A stretch of 35,741 nucleotides of DNA from Flavobacterium sp. (GCA_030151565.1 JASLDM010000145.1:1-35741); one strand, 5' to 3'. Shown: positions 7,446 to 15,625, counted from the first letter of the stretch. Notes: a model not told the origin generated them from the letters alone. Numbers and translations: made by a program.

Positions 7446-7967
7446 ATGAAAAAAGTAGTATTCTCAATAGCTGTATTTGGTTTATTGTTTTTAGGTTCTT
7501 GCTCGAGTGATGATGGTACAATTGAAAAAACAATTGAAAATCCTATAGATAAAGACGAGGAACCTGGTGTTAAACAAATGATTGTAGGAAAGTGGATTCC
7601 AAATCATGTTGCTGTTAAGATTGCAGGTACTTCTTTGGCAGATATGGATTATCCACATCAAGAGAACTGTGAAGCTGATTTTTTAGAATTTAAAGAAGAT
7701 CAAGCAGCTACTTTTGGCTATCATAATGAAACGTGCGAATTAAATTTAGAAACAGAAACTTGGTTATTAATAGATGATCAGTTAAAATTTAATTTATTCG
7801 GTTCTGACATAAGTGTAAAAGTAGTTACAAATTCAACTACAGAACTTGTAATTCAAGGAAGTGGAGAGCAATTTGCACCATTAATTCCAATATTAATGCC
7901 TGAAGCTGCTGATTTACCTGCGAATATGCTTGCTTTAGCTAACATACAGCTATCGTTAAAAAAATAA
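7446..7967 (+). CDS. Predicted lipoprotein, lipocalin-like
   Basis: A 173-residue protein starting MKKVVFSIAVFGLLFLGSCSSDD. This is a lipoprotein signal peptide with lipobox LGSC, cleaved before Cys19, and the acidic SSDD after the Cys is typical of Bacteroidota lipoproteins. After an acidic linker the domain starts VGKWIPNHV and contains GKW- and TWLLIDDQLKF-like strands, resembling the small lipocalin-like beta-barrel domains widespread in Flavobacteriia. Two cysteines (in ENCEADF and NETCELN) could form a disulfide. No function can be assigned. It has its own terminator at 7974-7998. Confidence 0.8.
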   Translation: MKKVVFSIAVFGLLFLGSCSSDDGTIEKTIENPIDKDEEPGVKQMIVGKWIPNHVAVKIAGTSLADMDYPHQENCEADFLEFKEDQAATFGYHNETCELNLETETWLLIDDQLKFNLFGSDISVKVVTNSTTELVIQGSGEQFAPLIPILMPEAADLPANMLALANIQLSLKK

Positions 7968-7973
7968 CATTAG

Positions 7974-7998
7974 ATCCCTCTTTATCGAGGGATTTTTT
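7974..7998 (+). terminator. Terminator of the lipocalin-like lipoprotein gene
   Basis: ATCCCTC (7974-7980) pairs with GAGGGAT (7987-7993) across a 6-nt loop and is followed by a T run. Confidence 0.85.
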
Positions 7999-8048
7999 AT
8001 TTTAAATTACCTAACTTTATAAAAGTTATTAATCTATATATAAAATTT

Positions 8049-9020
8049 ATGCAAATTATTGTAGTAGGGGTTATTCTCTTAGTTTTATTATTTCTCAGTT
8101 TCTTTACTGTAAAGCAGCAATCTTCTGCTATTGTAGAGCGTTTTGGTAAATTCAACAGCATTCGTCATTCAGGATTACAATTAAAAATTCCTTTAGTCGA
8201 TAAGATTTCTGGAGTTGTAAATTTAAGAATTCAGCAATTAGATGTTATTATTGAAACAAAAACTAAAGACAATGTTTTTGTAAAAATGAAAGTTTCGGTA
8301 CAATTTAAAGTAATCAAAGAAAAAGTTTATGATGCTTTTTATAAACTAGAATATCCTCATGATCAAATTACATCTTATGTTTTTGATGTAGTGCGTGCAG
8401 AAGTACCTAAACTAAAATTGGATGATGTATTTGAACGTAAAGATGATATTGCTATTGCGGTAAAACGTGAATTGAATGAGGCGATGACTACGTATGGTTA
8501 TGATATTATTAATACTTTAATCACTGATATTGATCCAGATATTCAGGTAAAAAATGCAATGAATCGTATTAATGCTGCAGATCGGGAAAAAACTGCTGCC
8601 GAATATGAAGCAGAAGCAAGCAAAATTAGAATTGTTGCCAAGGCAAAGGCTGAAGCAGAATCAAAACGTTTGCAAGGACAAGGAATTGCTGATCAACGTC
8701 GTGAAATTGCACGTGGATTAGTTGAAAGTGTTGATGTATTGAACAAAGTTGGTATTAATTCCCAGGAAGCATCTGCTTTAATTGTTGTAACGCAGCATTA
8801 TGATACTTTGCAAGCAATTGGTACTGATTCAAATTCAAACTTAATATTGTTACCGAATTCGCCTCAAGCTGGAAATGAAATGTTGACCAATATGATTGCT
8901 TCTTTTTCGGCAAGTAATCAAATAGCAGCAGCGATTAAAAAATCGAATTTAAAGGAAGATAATAAGCCTACAGATAATTTATCTAATGATTCTTATGAAG
9001 ATTACTCAGAGGAGCTTTAA
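8049..9020 (+). CDS. SPFH/Band 7 (stomatin-like) membrane protein
   Basis: A 323-residue protein. Residues 1-20 (MQIIVVGVILLVLLFLSFFT) form an N-terminal membrane anchor, followed directly by the SPFH domain: QQSSAIVERFGKFNSIRHSGLQ, then TKDNVFVKMKVSVQFKV. A stretch rich in A, E and K (about 175-225, EAEASKIRIVAKAKAEAES) is the flotillin/stomatin coiled coil used for oligomerisation. Family members (QmcA, HflC/K, stomatin) form large ring-like complexes that organise membrane microdomains or regulate FtsH-type proteases. Neither an NfeD-type partner nor ftsH is adjacent, so the role is open. A bidirectional terminator follows. Confidence 0.92.
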   Translation: MQIIVVGVILLVLLFLSFFTVKQQSSAIVERFGKFNSIRHSGLQLKIPLVDKISGVVNLRIQQLDVIIETKTKDNVFVKMKVSVQFKVIKEKVYDAFYKLEYPHDQITSYVFDVVRAEVPKLKLDDVFERKDDIAIAVKRELNEAMTTYGYDIINTLITDIDPDIQVKNAMNRINAADREKTAAEYEAEASKIRIVAKAKAEAESKRLQGQGIADQRREIARGLVESVDVLNKVGINSQEASALIVVTQHYDTLQAIGTDSNSNLILLPNSPQAGNEMLTNMIASFSASNQIAAAIKKSNLKEDNKPTDNLSNDSYEDYSEEL

Positions 9021-9034
9021 AATGGCTTAATAAA

Positions 9035-9068
9035 TAAAAAAGCACTCCATTTGGAGTGCTTTTTTATT
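9035..9068. terminator. Bidirectional terminator between the SPFH gene and the YtxH operon
   Basis: A/T-flanked stem: GCACTCCA is complementary to TGGAGTGC, with A residues on the left and T residues on the right, so it can end both the rightward SPFH transcript and the leftward operon ending at 9085. Confidence 0.85.
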
Positions 9069-9084
9069 TAATATACATAGAGGC

Positions 9085-9333
9085 TTAGTTTTTTCTAATT
9101 TTTTTAAAGATAAACTTTAAAATATTGGATATAATTAGAGCCTGAATTCCTCCAGAACTTTTTACTGAAGAAGAAACCGAACCAAAAGTATTAGTTATCA
9201 ATTTGTAAGGAGTAAATTCTTCCTTTATTTGATCAAAAGATCGAAATATTCTATGAAAATTAAGTTCTTTTTCAATTTTGTAAATTTCGAGATCACGTTT
9301 AATCTCTTCATAAGATGAATATTTACTTTTCAT
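9085..9333 (-). CDS. Small conserved flavobacterial protein (DUF6327-like)
   Basis: An 82-residue protein, MKSKYSSYEEIKRDLEIYK. The N-terminal half (SYEEIKRDLEIYKIEKELN) is a charged amphipathic helix, and the C-terminal part has a short hydrophobic segment (GGIQALIISNILKFIF) ending in a KKIRKN basic tail. From memory it resembles DUF6327, which is often third in a cluster with a YtxH protein and a holin-like membrane protein, as here; I could not check this. It is the last gene of a three-gene operon, and the 12-bp gap to the upstream gene supports co-transcription. The function is unknown, possibly envelope-stress related. Confidence 0.75.
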   Translation of the reverse strand: MKSKYSSYEEIKRDLEIYKIEKELNFHRIFRSFDQIKEEFTPYKLITNTFGSVSSSVKSSGGIQALIISNILKFIFKKIRKN

Positions 9334-9345
9334 AAAACTCGATAG

Positions 9346-9696
9346 TTAATCATTATAGAAAATATTTGAAAACTTTTTAATTACAGGTTTTATAATCAGA
9401 CGCTCTCTAAACAATAAAATTAGTCCAATGATAAGCAGATAAAAGAATCCAATTATTAAAAACCCAAGAGATATTTTCTCTAATGAATTTCCAATTGCAA
9501 AAGCTGCTGCTAAAGACAAAAATAGAATAGATATCATCGCAAATATACCTGCGATAAATCGAATAAAGATATAGGAAACAGCTTCTGCTGTAACCTTCAA
9601 TCCCCACAATTGGTAATATTTGATATTGCTATCAATATATTCCTTTGTGTTTTCTTTTAAATCTTTGAATTCTTCTTTTACTTCTTCAAAAGCCAT
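9346..9696 (-). CDS. Phage-holin-family / Holin-X-like integral membrane protein
   Basis: A 116-residue protein with a charged N-terminus (MAFEEVKEEFKDLKENTKEYIDSNIKYYQLWGLK). Two transmembrane helices follow, about residues 43-66 (IFIRFIAGIFAMISILFLSLAAAF) and 74-95 (ISLGFLIIGFFYLLIIGLILLF), with a basic C-terminal tail RERLIIKPVIKKF. This matches the holin-like (PF07332-type) proteins that in bacterial chromosomes sit beside YtxH and ElaB/YqjD-type proteins and are not phage lysis genes. There are no phage genes nearby. It is 8 bp downstream of the YtxH gene and clearly in the same operon. Confidence 0.82.
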   Translation of the reverse strand: MAFEEVKEEFKDLKENTKEYIDSNIKYYQLWGLKVTAEAVSYIFIRFIAGIFAMISILFLSLAAAFAIGNSLEKISLGFLIIGFFYLLIIGLILLFRERLIIKPVIKKFSNIFYND

Positions 9697-9704
9697 AATA
9701 AAAA

Positions 9705-10049
9705 TTATTTCTTAGCTACTGCTTCAGCTTGTTTAGCTGCTTCTTTTTTTAAGTCTGCTAATTTTTTTTCTAAAGCTGTAATTACCTCTTCAGATTTTTT
9801 TCCAGTAGTCGTTACTAAATCATCAAACTCTGCTTCGAAGTCATTCTTTTTCTTCTCAACAACGCTGCGAACTTGTTTTTTTAAATCATCGATTTTATCA
9901 CTCAATTCATCTTTTGACTGATCAAATCCTTTTTTGATTTTTTTTCTTACTTTTTTTCCTTCTTCAGGAGCAAATAAAATTCCAATTCCTGCTCCTACTG
10001 CTACTCCAGCTAATACAGCCAATGCTGTGTTTCCTAAACGATTTGACAT
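9705..10049 (-). CDS. YtxH domain protein
   Basis: A 114-residue protein. A glycine-rich membrane segment, GNTALAVLAGVAVGAGIGILFAP (about residues 6-28), is followed by the family hallmark EEGKKVRKKIKKG and then a long coiled coil rich in K, E, D and A (KDELSDKIDDLKKQ) ending in AEAVAKK. YtxH proteins are general-stress proteins in Firmicutes and are abundant in Bacteroidota; the biochemical role is unknown. First gene of the three-gene leftward operon (YtxH, holin-like, small protein). No clear TAnnTTTG was found in front of it. Confidence 0.88.
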   Translation of the reverse strand: MSNRLGNTALAVLAGVAVGAGIGILFAPEEGKKVRKKIKKGFDQSKDELSDKIDDLKKQVRSVVEKKKNDFEAEFDDLVTTTGKKSEEVITALEKKLADLKKEAAKQAEAVAKK

Positions 10050-10184
10050 AACAAATATTTTTTTTGATTAATAATGTAATAAAATTACAAAAAAAACCGT
10101 TTTTTATCCGTTAATCCATTGTTAAATATACTTTAATATATAACAATAAACTATAAAAAGATAAAAAACGATTTTAAATAATAT

Positions 10185-11867
10185 TTATTTAGTTTCTACT
10201 TTAGCCCAAGTATCGCGTAATCCTACCGTTTTATTGAATACCAATTTAGTAGCACTACTGTCTTTGTCTACACAGAAATAACCAATTCGTTGAAACTGAA
10301 ATTTATCTCCTTCTACTGCTGATGCTAAGCTAGGTTCTAAATACCCTTTAGTCAACGTAAGTGAGTCTGGATTAATAAACTCTTTAAAATCGATTTCTTT
10401 ATTTCCATCCGGATTTTCGTTAGAAAATAAACGATCATAAATACGCACTTCAGCTTCTATAGCGTGTGGGATAGATACCCAGTGAATGGTTCCTTTTACT
10501 TTTCGTTTACTAGCCTCTGTTCCACTTCCACTTCTACTTTCAGGGTCGTAAGTTGCATGAATTTCCAAAATATTTCCAGCTTCATCTTTCACAACGCTTT
10601 CTCCTTTGATGATATAAGCGTTTTTTAAACGTACTTCCTTACCAAGTGTTAAACGGAAATATTTGCTATTAGCTTCTTCTTTAAAATCTTCTCTTTCAAT
10701 ATACAATGTCTTAGAAAATGGAACTTTTCTATAAGTCATTATTTCTTCCTCTGGATTGTTTTCAGCTTCTAACCATTCTTCAGATCCTTCTGGATAGTTA
10801 GTAATAACCAATTTAACAGGATCTAATACAGCCATTACACGTGGTGTGATTTTATTTAAATCTTCACGTACACAAAATTCCAAAAGTGATACATCAATTA
10901 AGTTATCTCGTTTAGCAATTCCAATGGTATCAGCAAAATTTCTAATAGCTGTTGGAGTATATCCTCGACGGCGCATTCCAGAAATTGTAGACATCCTTGG
11001 ATCATCCCAACCTGTTACATGGCCATCTTGTACTAATTGTAATAATTTTCGTTTACTAACAATTGTATGTGAAAGATTTCTTCTAGCAAATTCACGTTGT
11101 TTTGGACGAATCTTGTTCGGATCTACAATTTGATCTAAAAACCAATCATACAATTCTCGGTGAGGCAAGAATTCTAATGTACAAAACGAATGCGAAATTT
11201 CTTCGATATAATCACTTTCTCCATGCGCCCAATCATACATTGGATAAATACACCAATCGTTACCTGTACGGTGATGTGCTTTATTAATGATACGATACAT
11301 AATAGGGTCGCGCATCAACATATTTGGTGATGCCATATCTATTTTAGCTCGAAGTATGTGTGTTCCTTCTGCAAATTCTCCTTTTTTCATTCTTTCGAAT
11401 AAATCTAAGTTTTCTTCTACAGAACGATTTCTATAGGGACTTTCTGTTCCTGCTTGAGTTGGTGTTCCTTTTTGCTGAGCCATTTCTTCTGATGTTTGGC
11501 TATCAACATAGGCTTTTCCAACTTTTATTAATTCGATTGTCCAATCATATAATTGTTGAAAATAATCTGATGCATACACCTCATTTGCCCACTGAAAACC
11601 TAACCAAGCCACGTCATTTTTAATGGCATCGACAAACTCTTGCTCCTCTTTAGAAGGATTTGTGTCGTCGAAACGTAAGTTTACAGGTGCATTATAATCA
11701 ATACCTAAACCAAAATTTAAGCAGATTGAACTCGCATGACCAATGTGTAAATATCCATTCGGCTCTGGAGGAAAACGAAAATGAAGCTTATCTTGTGATA
11801 AACCATTTTTTAAATCTTCTTCAATGATTTGCTCAATGAAATTTAATGATTTTTCTTTTGTTGACAT
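10185..11867 (-). CDS. glnS: Glutamine--tRNA ligase
   Basis: A 560-residue class I synthetase charging tRNA-Gln. FPPEPNGYLHIGHASS (residues 32-47) holds the HIGH signature, FDDTNPSKEEQEFVD (66-80) the acidic motif typical of GlnRS, and VSKRK (270-274) the KMSKS-type loop. The C-terminal anticodon-binding beta-barrels end in FNKTVGLRDTWAK, and the length is normal for the family. Its presence beside gltX in the same genome argues for direct Gln-tRNA charging rather than only the transamidation route. A -7 element lies at 11887-11894. It is transcribed against the direction expected for the right arm of the putative origin. Confidence 0.97.
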   Translation of the reverse strand: MSTKEKSLNFIEQIIEEDLKNGLSQDKLHFRFPPEPNGYLHIGHASSICLNFGLGIDYNAPVNLRFDDTNPSKEEQEFVDAIKNDVAWLGFQWANEVYASDYFQQLYDWTIELIKVGKAYVDSQTSEEMAQQKGTPTQAGTESPYRNRSVEENLDLFERMKKGEFAEGTHILRAKIDMASPNMLMRDPIMYRIINKAHHRTGNDWCIYPMYDWAHGESDYIEEISHSFCTLEFLPHRELYDWFLDQIVDPNKIRPKQREFARRNLSHTIVSKRKLLQLVQDGHVTGWDDPRMSTISGMRRRGYTPTAIRNFADTIGIAKRDNLIDVSLLEFCVREDLNKITPRVMAVLDPVKLVITNYPEGSEEWLEAENNPEEEIMTYRKVPFSKTLYIEREDFKEEANSKYFRLTLGKEVRLKNAYIIKGESVVKDEAGNILEIHATYDPESRSGSGTEASKRKVKGTIHWVSIPHAIEAEVRIYDRLFSNENPDGNKEIDFKEFINPDSLTLTKGYLEPSLASAVEGDKFQFQRIGYFCVDKDSSATKLVFNKTVGLRDTWAKVETK

Positions 11868-11886
11868 GGGTAAATTATTATAGTTA

Positions 11887-11894
11887 CAAAGGTA
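11887..11894 (-). promoter_or_regulatory. Promoter -7 element for glnS
   Basis: On the minus strand TACCTTTG (TAnnTTTG) sits 20 bp before the glnS ATG. The -33 element is unclear. Confidence 0.55.
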
Positions 11895-12005
11895 TCAAAA
11901 AGTTACTGAATCCCTTCCCTATTCTCCTAGTTTTTATGTTGTAGAAACGAAGTCAAGTTAAAAATAATTAGTAATTTTAGCTACTTTTTAGATTAAATAT
12001 ATTTT

Positions 12006-12365
12006 ATGGGAGTTATTAAATTAAATACAATCAGAACATATTCTTTTCATGGTTGTATGGATGAAGAAGCAAAAATAGGTTCAGATTATACTATCGATCT
12101 TTATGCTACTGCTGATTTTAGTCAAGCTGCAAAATCAGATGAATTGGTGGATGCAGTGGATTATGTGCATTTGAATAAAATTGTTGTAGAAGAAATGGCC
12201 ATTCGCGCTAAACTTTTAGAACACGTTTGTCAGCGTATTATTGATAGAACGTTATTAGAAATTCCAAGTATCACTGAAATAACAGTTGGAGTATCTAAAA
12301 TTAATCCTCCAATTGGTGGTGATGTAGCTTCTGTAACAGTTGAAATGCAGGGGAATAGAAAATAA
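12006..12365 (+). CDS. folB: Dihydroneopterin aldolase
   Basis: A 119-residue protein, the usual FolB size. It converts 7,8-dihydroneopterin to 6-hydroxymethyl-dihydropterin and glycolaldehyde in folate synthesis. The N-terminal FHGCMDEEAKIGSDY (residues 14-28) matches the family motif, including the conserved acidic residue near position 20. VDYVHL (51-56) carries the conserved Tyr53, and Lys98 in VSKINPPIGG is the candidate catalytic lysine. It stands alone between glnS and tRNA-Cys, with no other folate gene in the window. Confidence 0.95.
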   Translation: MGVIKLNTIRTYSFHGCMDEEAKIGSDYTIDLYATADFSQAAKSDELVDAVDYVHLNKIVVEEMAIRAKLLEHVCQRIIDRTLLEIPSITEITVGVSKINPPIGGDVASVTVEMQGNRK

Positions 12366-12423
12366 TTAAATATAAAAATGTAAAATCAGTTTGAAAATCG
12401 TTTTTATATTAAAAAATAATTAG

Positions 12424-12431
12424 TAAGTTTG
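12424..12431 (+). promoter_or_regulatory. Promoter -7 element for tRNA-Cys
   Basis: TAAGTTTG, a perfect TAnnTTTG, ends 17 bp before the first base of the tRNA. Confidence 0.6.
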
Positions 12432-12448
12432 CCGTCCATAACGGATAA

Positions 12449-12519
12449 GGCATCGTGTCCGAGTGGCTAGGAAGCGGTCTGCAAAACCGTCTACAGCGGT
12501 TCGAATCCGCTCGATGCCT
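12449..12519 (+). tRNA. tRNA-Cys (anticodon GCA)
   Basis: A complete 71-nt cloverleaf. The acceptor stem is GGCATCG/CGATGCC, the D stem TCC/GGA, the anticodon stem GCGGT/ACCGT with loop CTGCAAA (anticodon GCA at 12481-12483), and the T stem AGCGG/CCGCT with loop TTCGAAT. The discriminator base is T (U73), as expected for tRNA-Cys. CCA is not encoded. Confidence 0.97.
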
Positions 12520-12523
12520 CTGC

Positions 12524-12555
12524 AAAAGTCCTCTAATTTTTTAGAGGACTTTTTT
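12524..12555. terminator. Bidirectional terminator after tRNA-Cys
   Basis: A perfect 13-bp stem, AAAAGTCCTCTAA (12524-12536) and TTAGAGGACTTTT (12541-12553), with a TTTT loop and T residues after it. Its other side abuts the stop codon of the leftward DUF1294 gene, so it can serve both. Confidence 0.9.
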
Positions 12556-12817
12556 ATTTTCTAAAAAGAATCAAAATTACCAATATCTGGAAAATTACAA
12601 TTCCGTAAAATCTCCATTTAAATGATTTTTTCGATGTTTTGTGTCGTAATTTAGACATAGCAATCCAAGCTCCAAACGATCCTCCAATAAAACACAGGGT
12701 TAATAGATTTTTTTCAGAGACCCTTCTCCCCTTTTTCTGAGCTTTTTCTTTATCATAAGCAAACATTGAAAATGCGATGTAATTGATAACTATAAGATAG
12801 GCGAATAAAAACTTCAT
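12554..12817 (-). CDS. DUF1294 small membrane protein
   Basis: An 87-residue protein. An N-terminal transmembrane helix (FLFAYLIVINYIAFSMFAYD) is followed by KEKAQKKGRRVSEKNLLTLCFIGGSFGAWIAM, SKLRHKTSKKSFKWRF and a C-terminal transmembrane helix (IVIFQILVILILF). The GGSFGAWIAM and RHKT.K..F motifs are diagnostic of DUF1294, a family of unknown function sometimes fused to a cold-shock domain. No cold-shock domain is present here. It is divergent from tex and has a -7 motif at 12837-12844. Confidence 0.9.
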   Translation of the reverse strand: MKFLFAYLIVINYIAFSMFAYDKEKAQKKGRRVSEKNLLTLCFIGGSFGAWIAMSKLRHKTSKKSFKWRFYGIVIFQILVILILFRK

Positions 12818-12836
12818 ATCGATTAATTTATTCTTG

Positions 12837-12844
12837 CAAAGGTA
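12837..12844 (-). promoter_or_regulatory. Promoter -7 element for the DUF1294 gene
   Basis: TACCTTTG on the minus strand (TAnnTTTG), 20 bp before the ATG. It is the same octamer and spacing as at glnS. Confidence 0.55.
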
Positions 12845-12871
12845 GTATTTTAGCTTTTTAAAAGATGGACT

Positions 12872-14998
12872 ATGACTGTTATTGAATTTATCCAGAGTGC
12901 CGTGGATACTTCCTCAAAAAATATAAGCAACACTTTAGCATTATTGAACGAAGATTGTACGATTCCTTTTATTGCACGATATAGAAAAGATAGAACTGGT
13001 AATTTAGATGAAGTAGTTATTGAAAAAATAGCTAAATACCATGATTTATATCAAAATATTGTCAAAAGAAAAGAAGCAATCCTTGCTGCTATTGCTGAAC
13101 AAGGACAACTTTCCGAATCCCTTCAATTAAAAATTAAAAATAGTTTCGATTTAATAGAAATTGAAGATTTATACTTGCCTTTTAAGAAAAAAAGAAAAAC
13201 AAGAGCAGATGTAGCAAGAGAACTTGGATTAGAGCCTTTAGCAAAAATTGTTATGACCCAACAAACAATTGATTTAGAAGGTATCACAAGAAAATACGTA
13301 AATCAAAATGTAAAAGATCAAGATGCAGCTTTGCAAGGTGCTCGTGATATTATTGCTGAATGGATAAATGAAAATGCATTTATAAGAAAGCAGCTGCGTT
13401 CTCGATTTCAACGTTCAGCCTTACTAACTACAAAAGTTGTAAAGGCTAAGAAGGATGAAGAAAACGCTCAAAAATTTGAACAATATTTTGATTGGTCTGA
13501 GTCATTAGCACGCATACCTTCTCATCGATTATTAGCAATTTTAAGAGCTGAAAATGAAGGATTTATTAAGATAAATATTGGAATTGAAAAAGAAGTAGCA
13601 ATCGATTTTATTGTTCAAAATACCATTAAAAGTAAAGGTATTTGCGCAGATCAGATCGAATTAGCCATAGTAGATTGTTACAAGCGACTATTAGAACCTA
13701 CATTGTCTAATGGCGTGCTTCAAGAGGCTAAAGAAAAAGCCGATTTAAATTCTATTGGTGTGTTTGCTGCCAATTTATCGCAATTACTTTTAGCAGCGCC
13801 TTTAGGTGAAAAGCGAATTCTTGCTTTAGATCCGGGGTTTAAAACTGGATGTAAAGTTGTCTGTTTGGATGAACAAGGCAATTTATTGTATAATGAAACT
13901 ATTTTTCCTCATCCCCCACAGCGTGATACTGCTATGGCTATGAAAAAAATACGTTCTATGGTTAATTCTTATAAAATTGAAGCTATTGCGATTGGAAATG
14001 GAACTGCATCGAGAGAAACAGAGTTTTTTATAAAGAAAATTGCTTTTGATAAACCGGTGCAAGTTTTTGTAGTAAGTGAAGCAGGAGCTTCAGTTTATTC
14101 TGCTTCAAAAATTGCCAGAGAAGAGTTTTCTAATTACGATGTTACTGTTCGTGGTGCTGTTTCTATCGGTCGTAGACTTTCTGATCCTTTAGCAGAACTG
14201 GTTAAAATTGAACCAAAAGCTATTGGAGTTGGACAATATCAACACGATGTAGATCAAGGATTATTAAAGAAAGAATTAGATGCTGTAGTCATGCGTTGTG
14301 TAAATGCAGTAGGAATTAATTTAAATACTGCTAGTAAATCTTTATTGAGTTATGTATCTGGAATCGGTGAAAAAATGGCAGAAAATATAGTTGCTTATCG
14401 AGCCGAAAATGGTGCTTTTACCGATCGAAAAGAGTTAAAAAAGGTACCTAGATTAGGAGAAAAAGCATTTCAACAAGCAGCAGCTTTTGTAAGAATAAAT
14501 CAAGCAAAAAATCCATTAGATAACTCTGCAGTTCATCCAGAGGCATATCCAATTGTTACTAAAATGGCAAAAGATTTAGGAATTACACTTTCTGAATTGA
14601 TTTCAAATAAAGAGAAAATAAGTACCATAAAAATAACGGACTACGTTACCGAAGATATTGGTGTTTTGGCTTTAGAAGATATATTAAAAGAGCTTGAAAA
14701 ACCGGGATTAGACCCGCGTAAAACAGCACAGGTTTTTGAATTTGATCCAAATGTCAAGAGTATAAACGATTTAGAAGTCGGAAAAATACTCCCTGGAATT
14801 GTTAATAACATTACTAATTTTGGGTGTTTTGTGGATATTGGAATCAAGGAAAGTGGACTTGTACATATTTCTCAACTTAAAGCCGGTTTTGTATCTGATG
14901 TAAATGAAGTTGTGAAATTGCATCAACACGTTACAGTACGTGTCCTTGAAATAGATACTGCCAAAAAGAGAATTCAACTTAGTATGTGTTTAGAGTAA
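12872..14998 (+). CDS. tex: Tex-family RNA-binding transcription accessory protein
   Basis: A 708-residue protein. The helical Tex N-domain comes first (IPFIARYRKDRTGNLDE near residue 31), followed by a YqgF/RNase H-like domain (ILALDPGFKTGCKVV, near 318). Helix-hairpin-helix repeats follow (LSYVSGIGEKMAENIVAYR and ELKKVPRLGEKAFQQ), then a C-terminal S1 RNA-binding domain (LEVGKILPGIVNNITNFGCFVDIG onward, about 633-708). The domain order and length are those of Tex, a nucleic-acid-binding factor linked to transcription and toxin expression. The S1 domain ends right at the C-terminus (KRIQLSMCLE). It stands alone on the plus strand. Confidence 0.95.
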   Translation: MTVIEFIQSAVDTSSKNISNTLALLNEDCTIPFIARYRKDRTGNLDEVVIEKIAKYHDLYQNIVKRKEAILAAIAEQGQLSESLQLKIKNSFDLIEIEDLYLPFKKKRKTRADVARELGLEPLAKIVMTQQTIDLEGITRKYVNQNVKDQDAALQGARDIIAEWINENAFIRKQLRSRFQRSALLTTKVVKAKKDEENAQKFEQYFDWSESLARIPSHRLLAILRAENEGFIKINIGIEKEVAIDFIVQNTIKSKGICADQIELAIVDCYKRLLEPTLSNGVLQEAKEKADLNSIGVFAANLSQLLLAAPLGEKRILALDPGFKTGCKVVCLDEQGNLLYNETIFPHPPQRDTAMAMKKIRSMVNSYKIEAIAIGNGTASRETEFFIKKIAFDKPVQVFVVSEAGASVYSASKIAREEFSNYDVTVRGAVSIGRRLSDPLAELVKIEPKAIGVGQYQHDVDQGLLKKELDAVVMRCVNAVGINLNTASKSLLSYVSGIGEKMAENIVAYRAENGAFTDRKELKKVPRLGEKAFQQAAAFVRINQAKNPLDNSAVHPEAYPIVTKMAKDLGITLSELISNKEKISTIKITDYVTEDIGVLALEDILKELEKPGLDPRKTAQVFEFDPNVKSINDLEVGKILPGIVNNITNFGCFVDIGIKESGLVHISQLKAGFVSDVNEVVKLHQHVTVRVLEIDTAKKRIQLSMCLE

Positions 14999-15032
14999 AA
15001 GTGTAGAATTCCTCATTTTAAGTGTAGAATTC
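14999..15032 (+). repeat. 13-bp direct repeat after tex
   Basis: AAGTGTAGAATTC occurs at 14999-15011 and 15020-15032, a 21-bp period, immediately after the tex stop codon. Its function is unknown. Confidence 0.8.
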
Positions 15033-15095
15033 AATTGATATCCCCAATTTATATTTTTAATTGAATTTTACAAAGTATTGAAAAATAGTATATTA

Positions 15096-15117
15096 TAATT
15101 TTGGCACTACTCTTGTA
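15096..15117 (+). promoter_or_regulatory. Candidate promoter: overlapping TAnnTTTG and sigma54-like -24/-12 motif
   Basis: TAATTTTG (15096-15103) fits the -7 consensus. Overlapping it, TGGCAC (15102-15107), five bases, then TTGTA (15113-15117) matches the sigma54 pattern TGGCAC-N5-TTGCA with one mismatch. No protein gene follows. Confidence 0.4.
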
Positions 15118-15127
15118 TAAAATATAT

Positions 15128-15237
15128 ACAAGCAACACTTTAGTAATTTTAACGAATGAAAAAGTACAGTTAAGTAGTGTTTTTATTATGTTTTATAAGG
15201 GAAAGCACCCATCTTTTTTTGAGATGGGTGTTTTTTT
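15128..15237 (+). ncRNA. Candidate small RNA, terminator-bounded
   Basis: About 110 bases lie between the promoter-like element at 15096-15117 and a strong terminator at 15206-15237, with no convincing reading frame (the longest ATG frame is 17 codons and made by the hairpin). AACACT (15134-15139) can pair with AGTGTT (15176-15181), giving an internal stem. It could instead be the tail of the tex transcript. Confidence 0.35.
15206..15237 (+). terminator. Strong rho-independent terminator
   Basis: CACCCATCT (15206-15214) pairs with AGATGGGTG (15222-15230) across a 7-nt loop, followed by seven T. It ends the small-RNA candidate and possibly tex readthrough. Confidence 0.88.
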
Positions 15238-15496
15238 ATAAATAAAAACTGCAAGTAATTCAAAAAGAAATACGCTACTACTGTACCAACTTTTTTCAAT
15301 TTTAATCTCTATAATTTATTCAAGGTAAAGTACAAATGTGTAGGAAATAGCCTAACCCTTTCCATTCGATCTAGTACGCTTTTCCTACGTAAAGTCAAAT
15401 CAAGCTCGACTGAAATTGGGAATAAGAATTGTAGAAATAGAAAGTAAAATAAGAATACGTATTAAAATATCATTATAAAATATCACAGACAGATGA

Positions 15497-15625
15497 CTAA
15501 AAAAAGCATTTAACTCTTTAGTATTTAGATGTTTTGATACTTTGCATTTGGCTTTTGGAATATCTAAAAAAGAAAAAGATCATTTTCATACTACGTATAT
15601 TTTAAAAATTGAAAATTTCGAATAA
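15497..15625 (+). pseudogene. Possible gene remnant, 42 codons without a start
   Basis: An open stretch from after a TGA to a TAA, reading ...CFDTLHLAFGISKKEKDHF and ending LKIENFE. The amino-acid composition looks protein-like, but there is no ATG/GTG start with upstream signals, and the family is not recognised. It may be the tail of a decayed gene, or chance. Confidence 0.25.

Noticed and set aside
9346..9696. Prophage remnant suggested by the holin-family protein
   Set aside because: No other phage gene, attachment site or composition change is nearby; the YtxH neighbour points to a chromosomal module.
12390..12393. TTTG as the -33 element of the tRNA-Cys promoter
   Set aside because: The 30-bp distance to the -7 element is much longer than the usual spacing of about 18-20 bp.
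15112..15132. Hairpin CTTGTATA/TATACAAG as a terminator
   Set aside because: There is no T run after it and it overlaps the promoter-like motif; it may be an operator or chance in AT-rich DNA.
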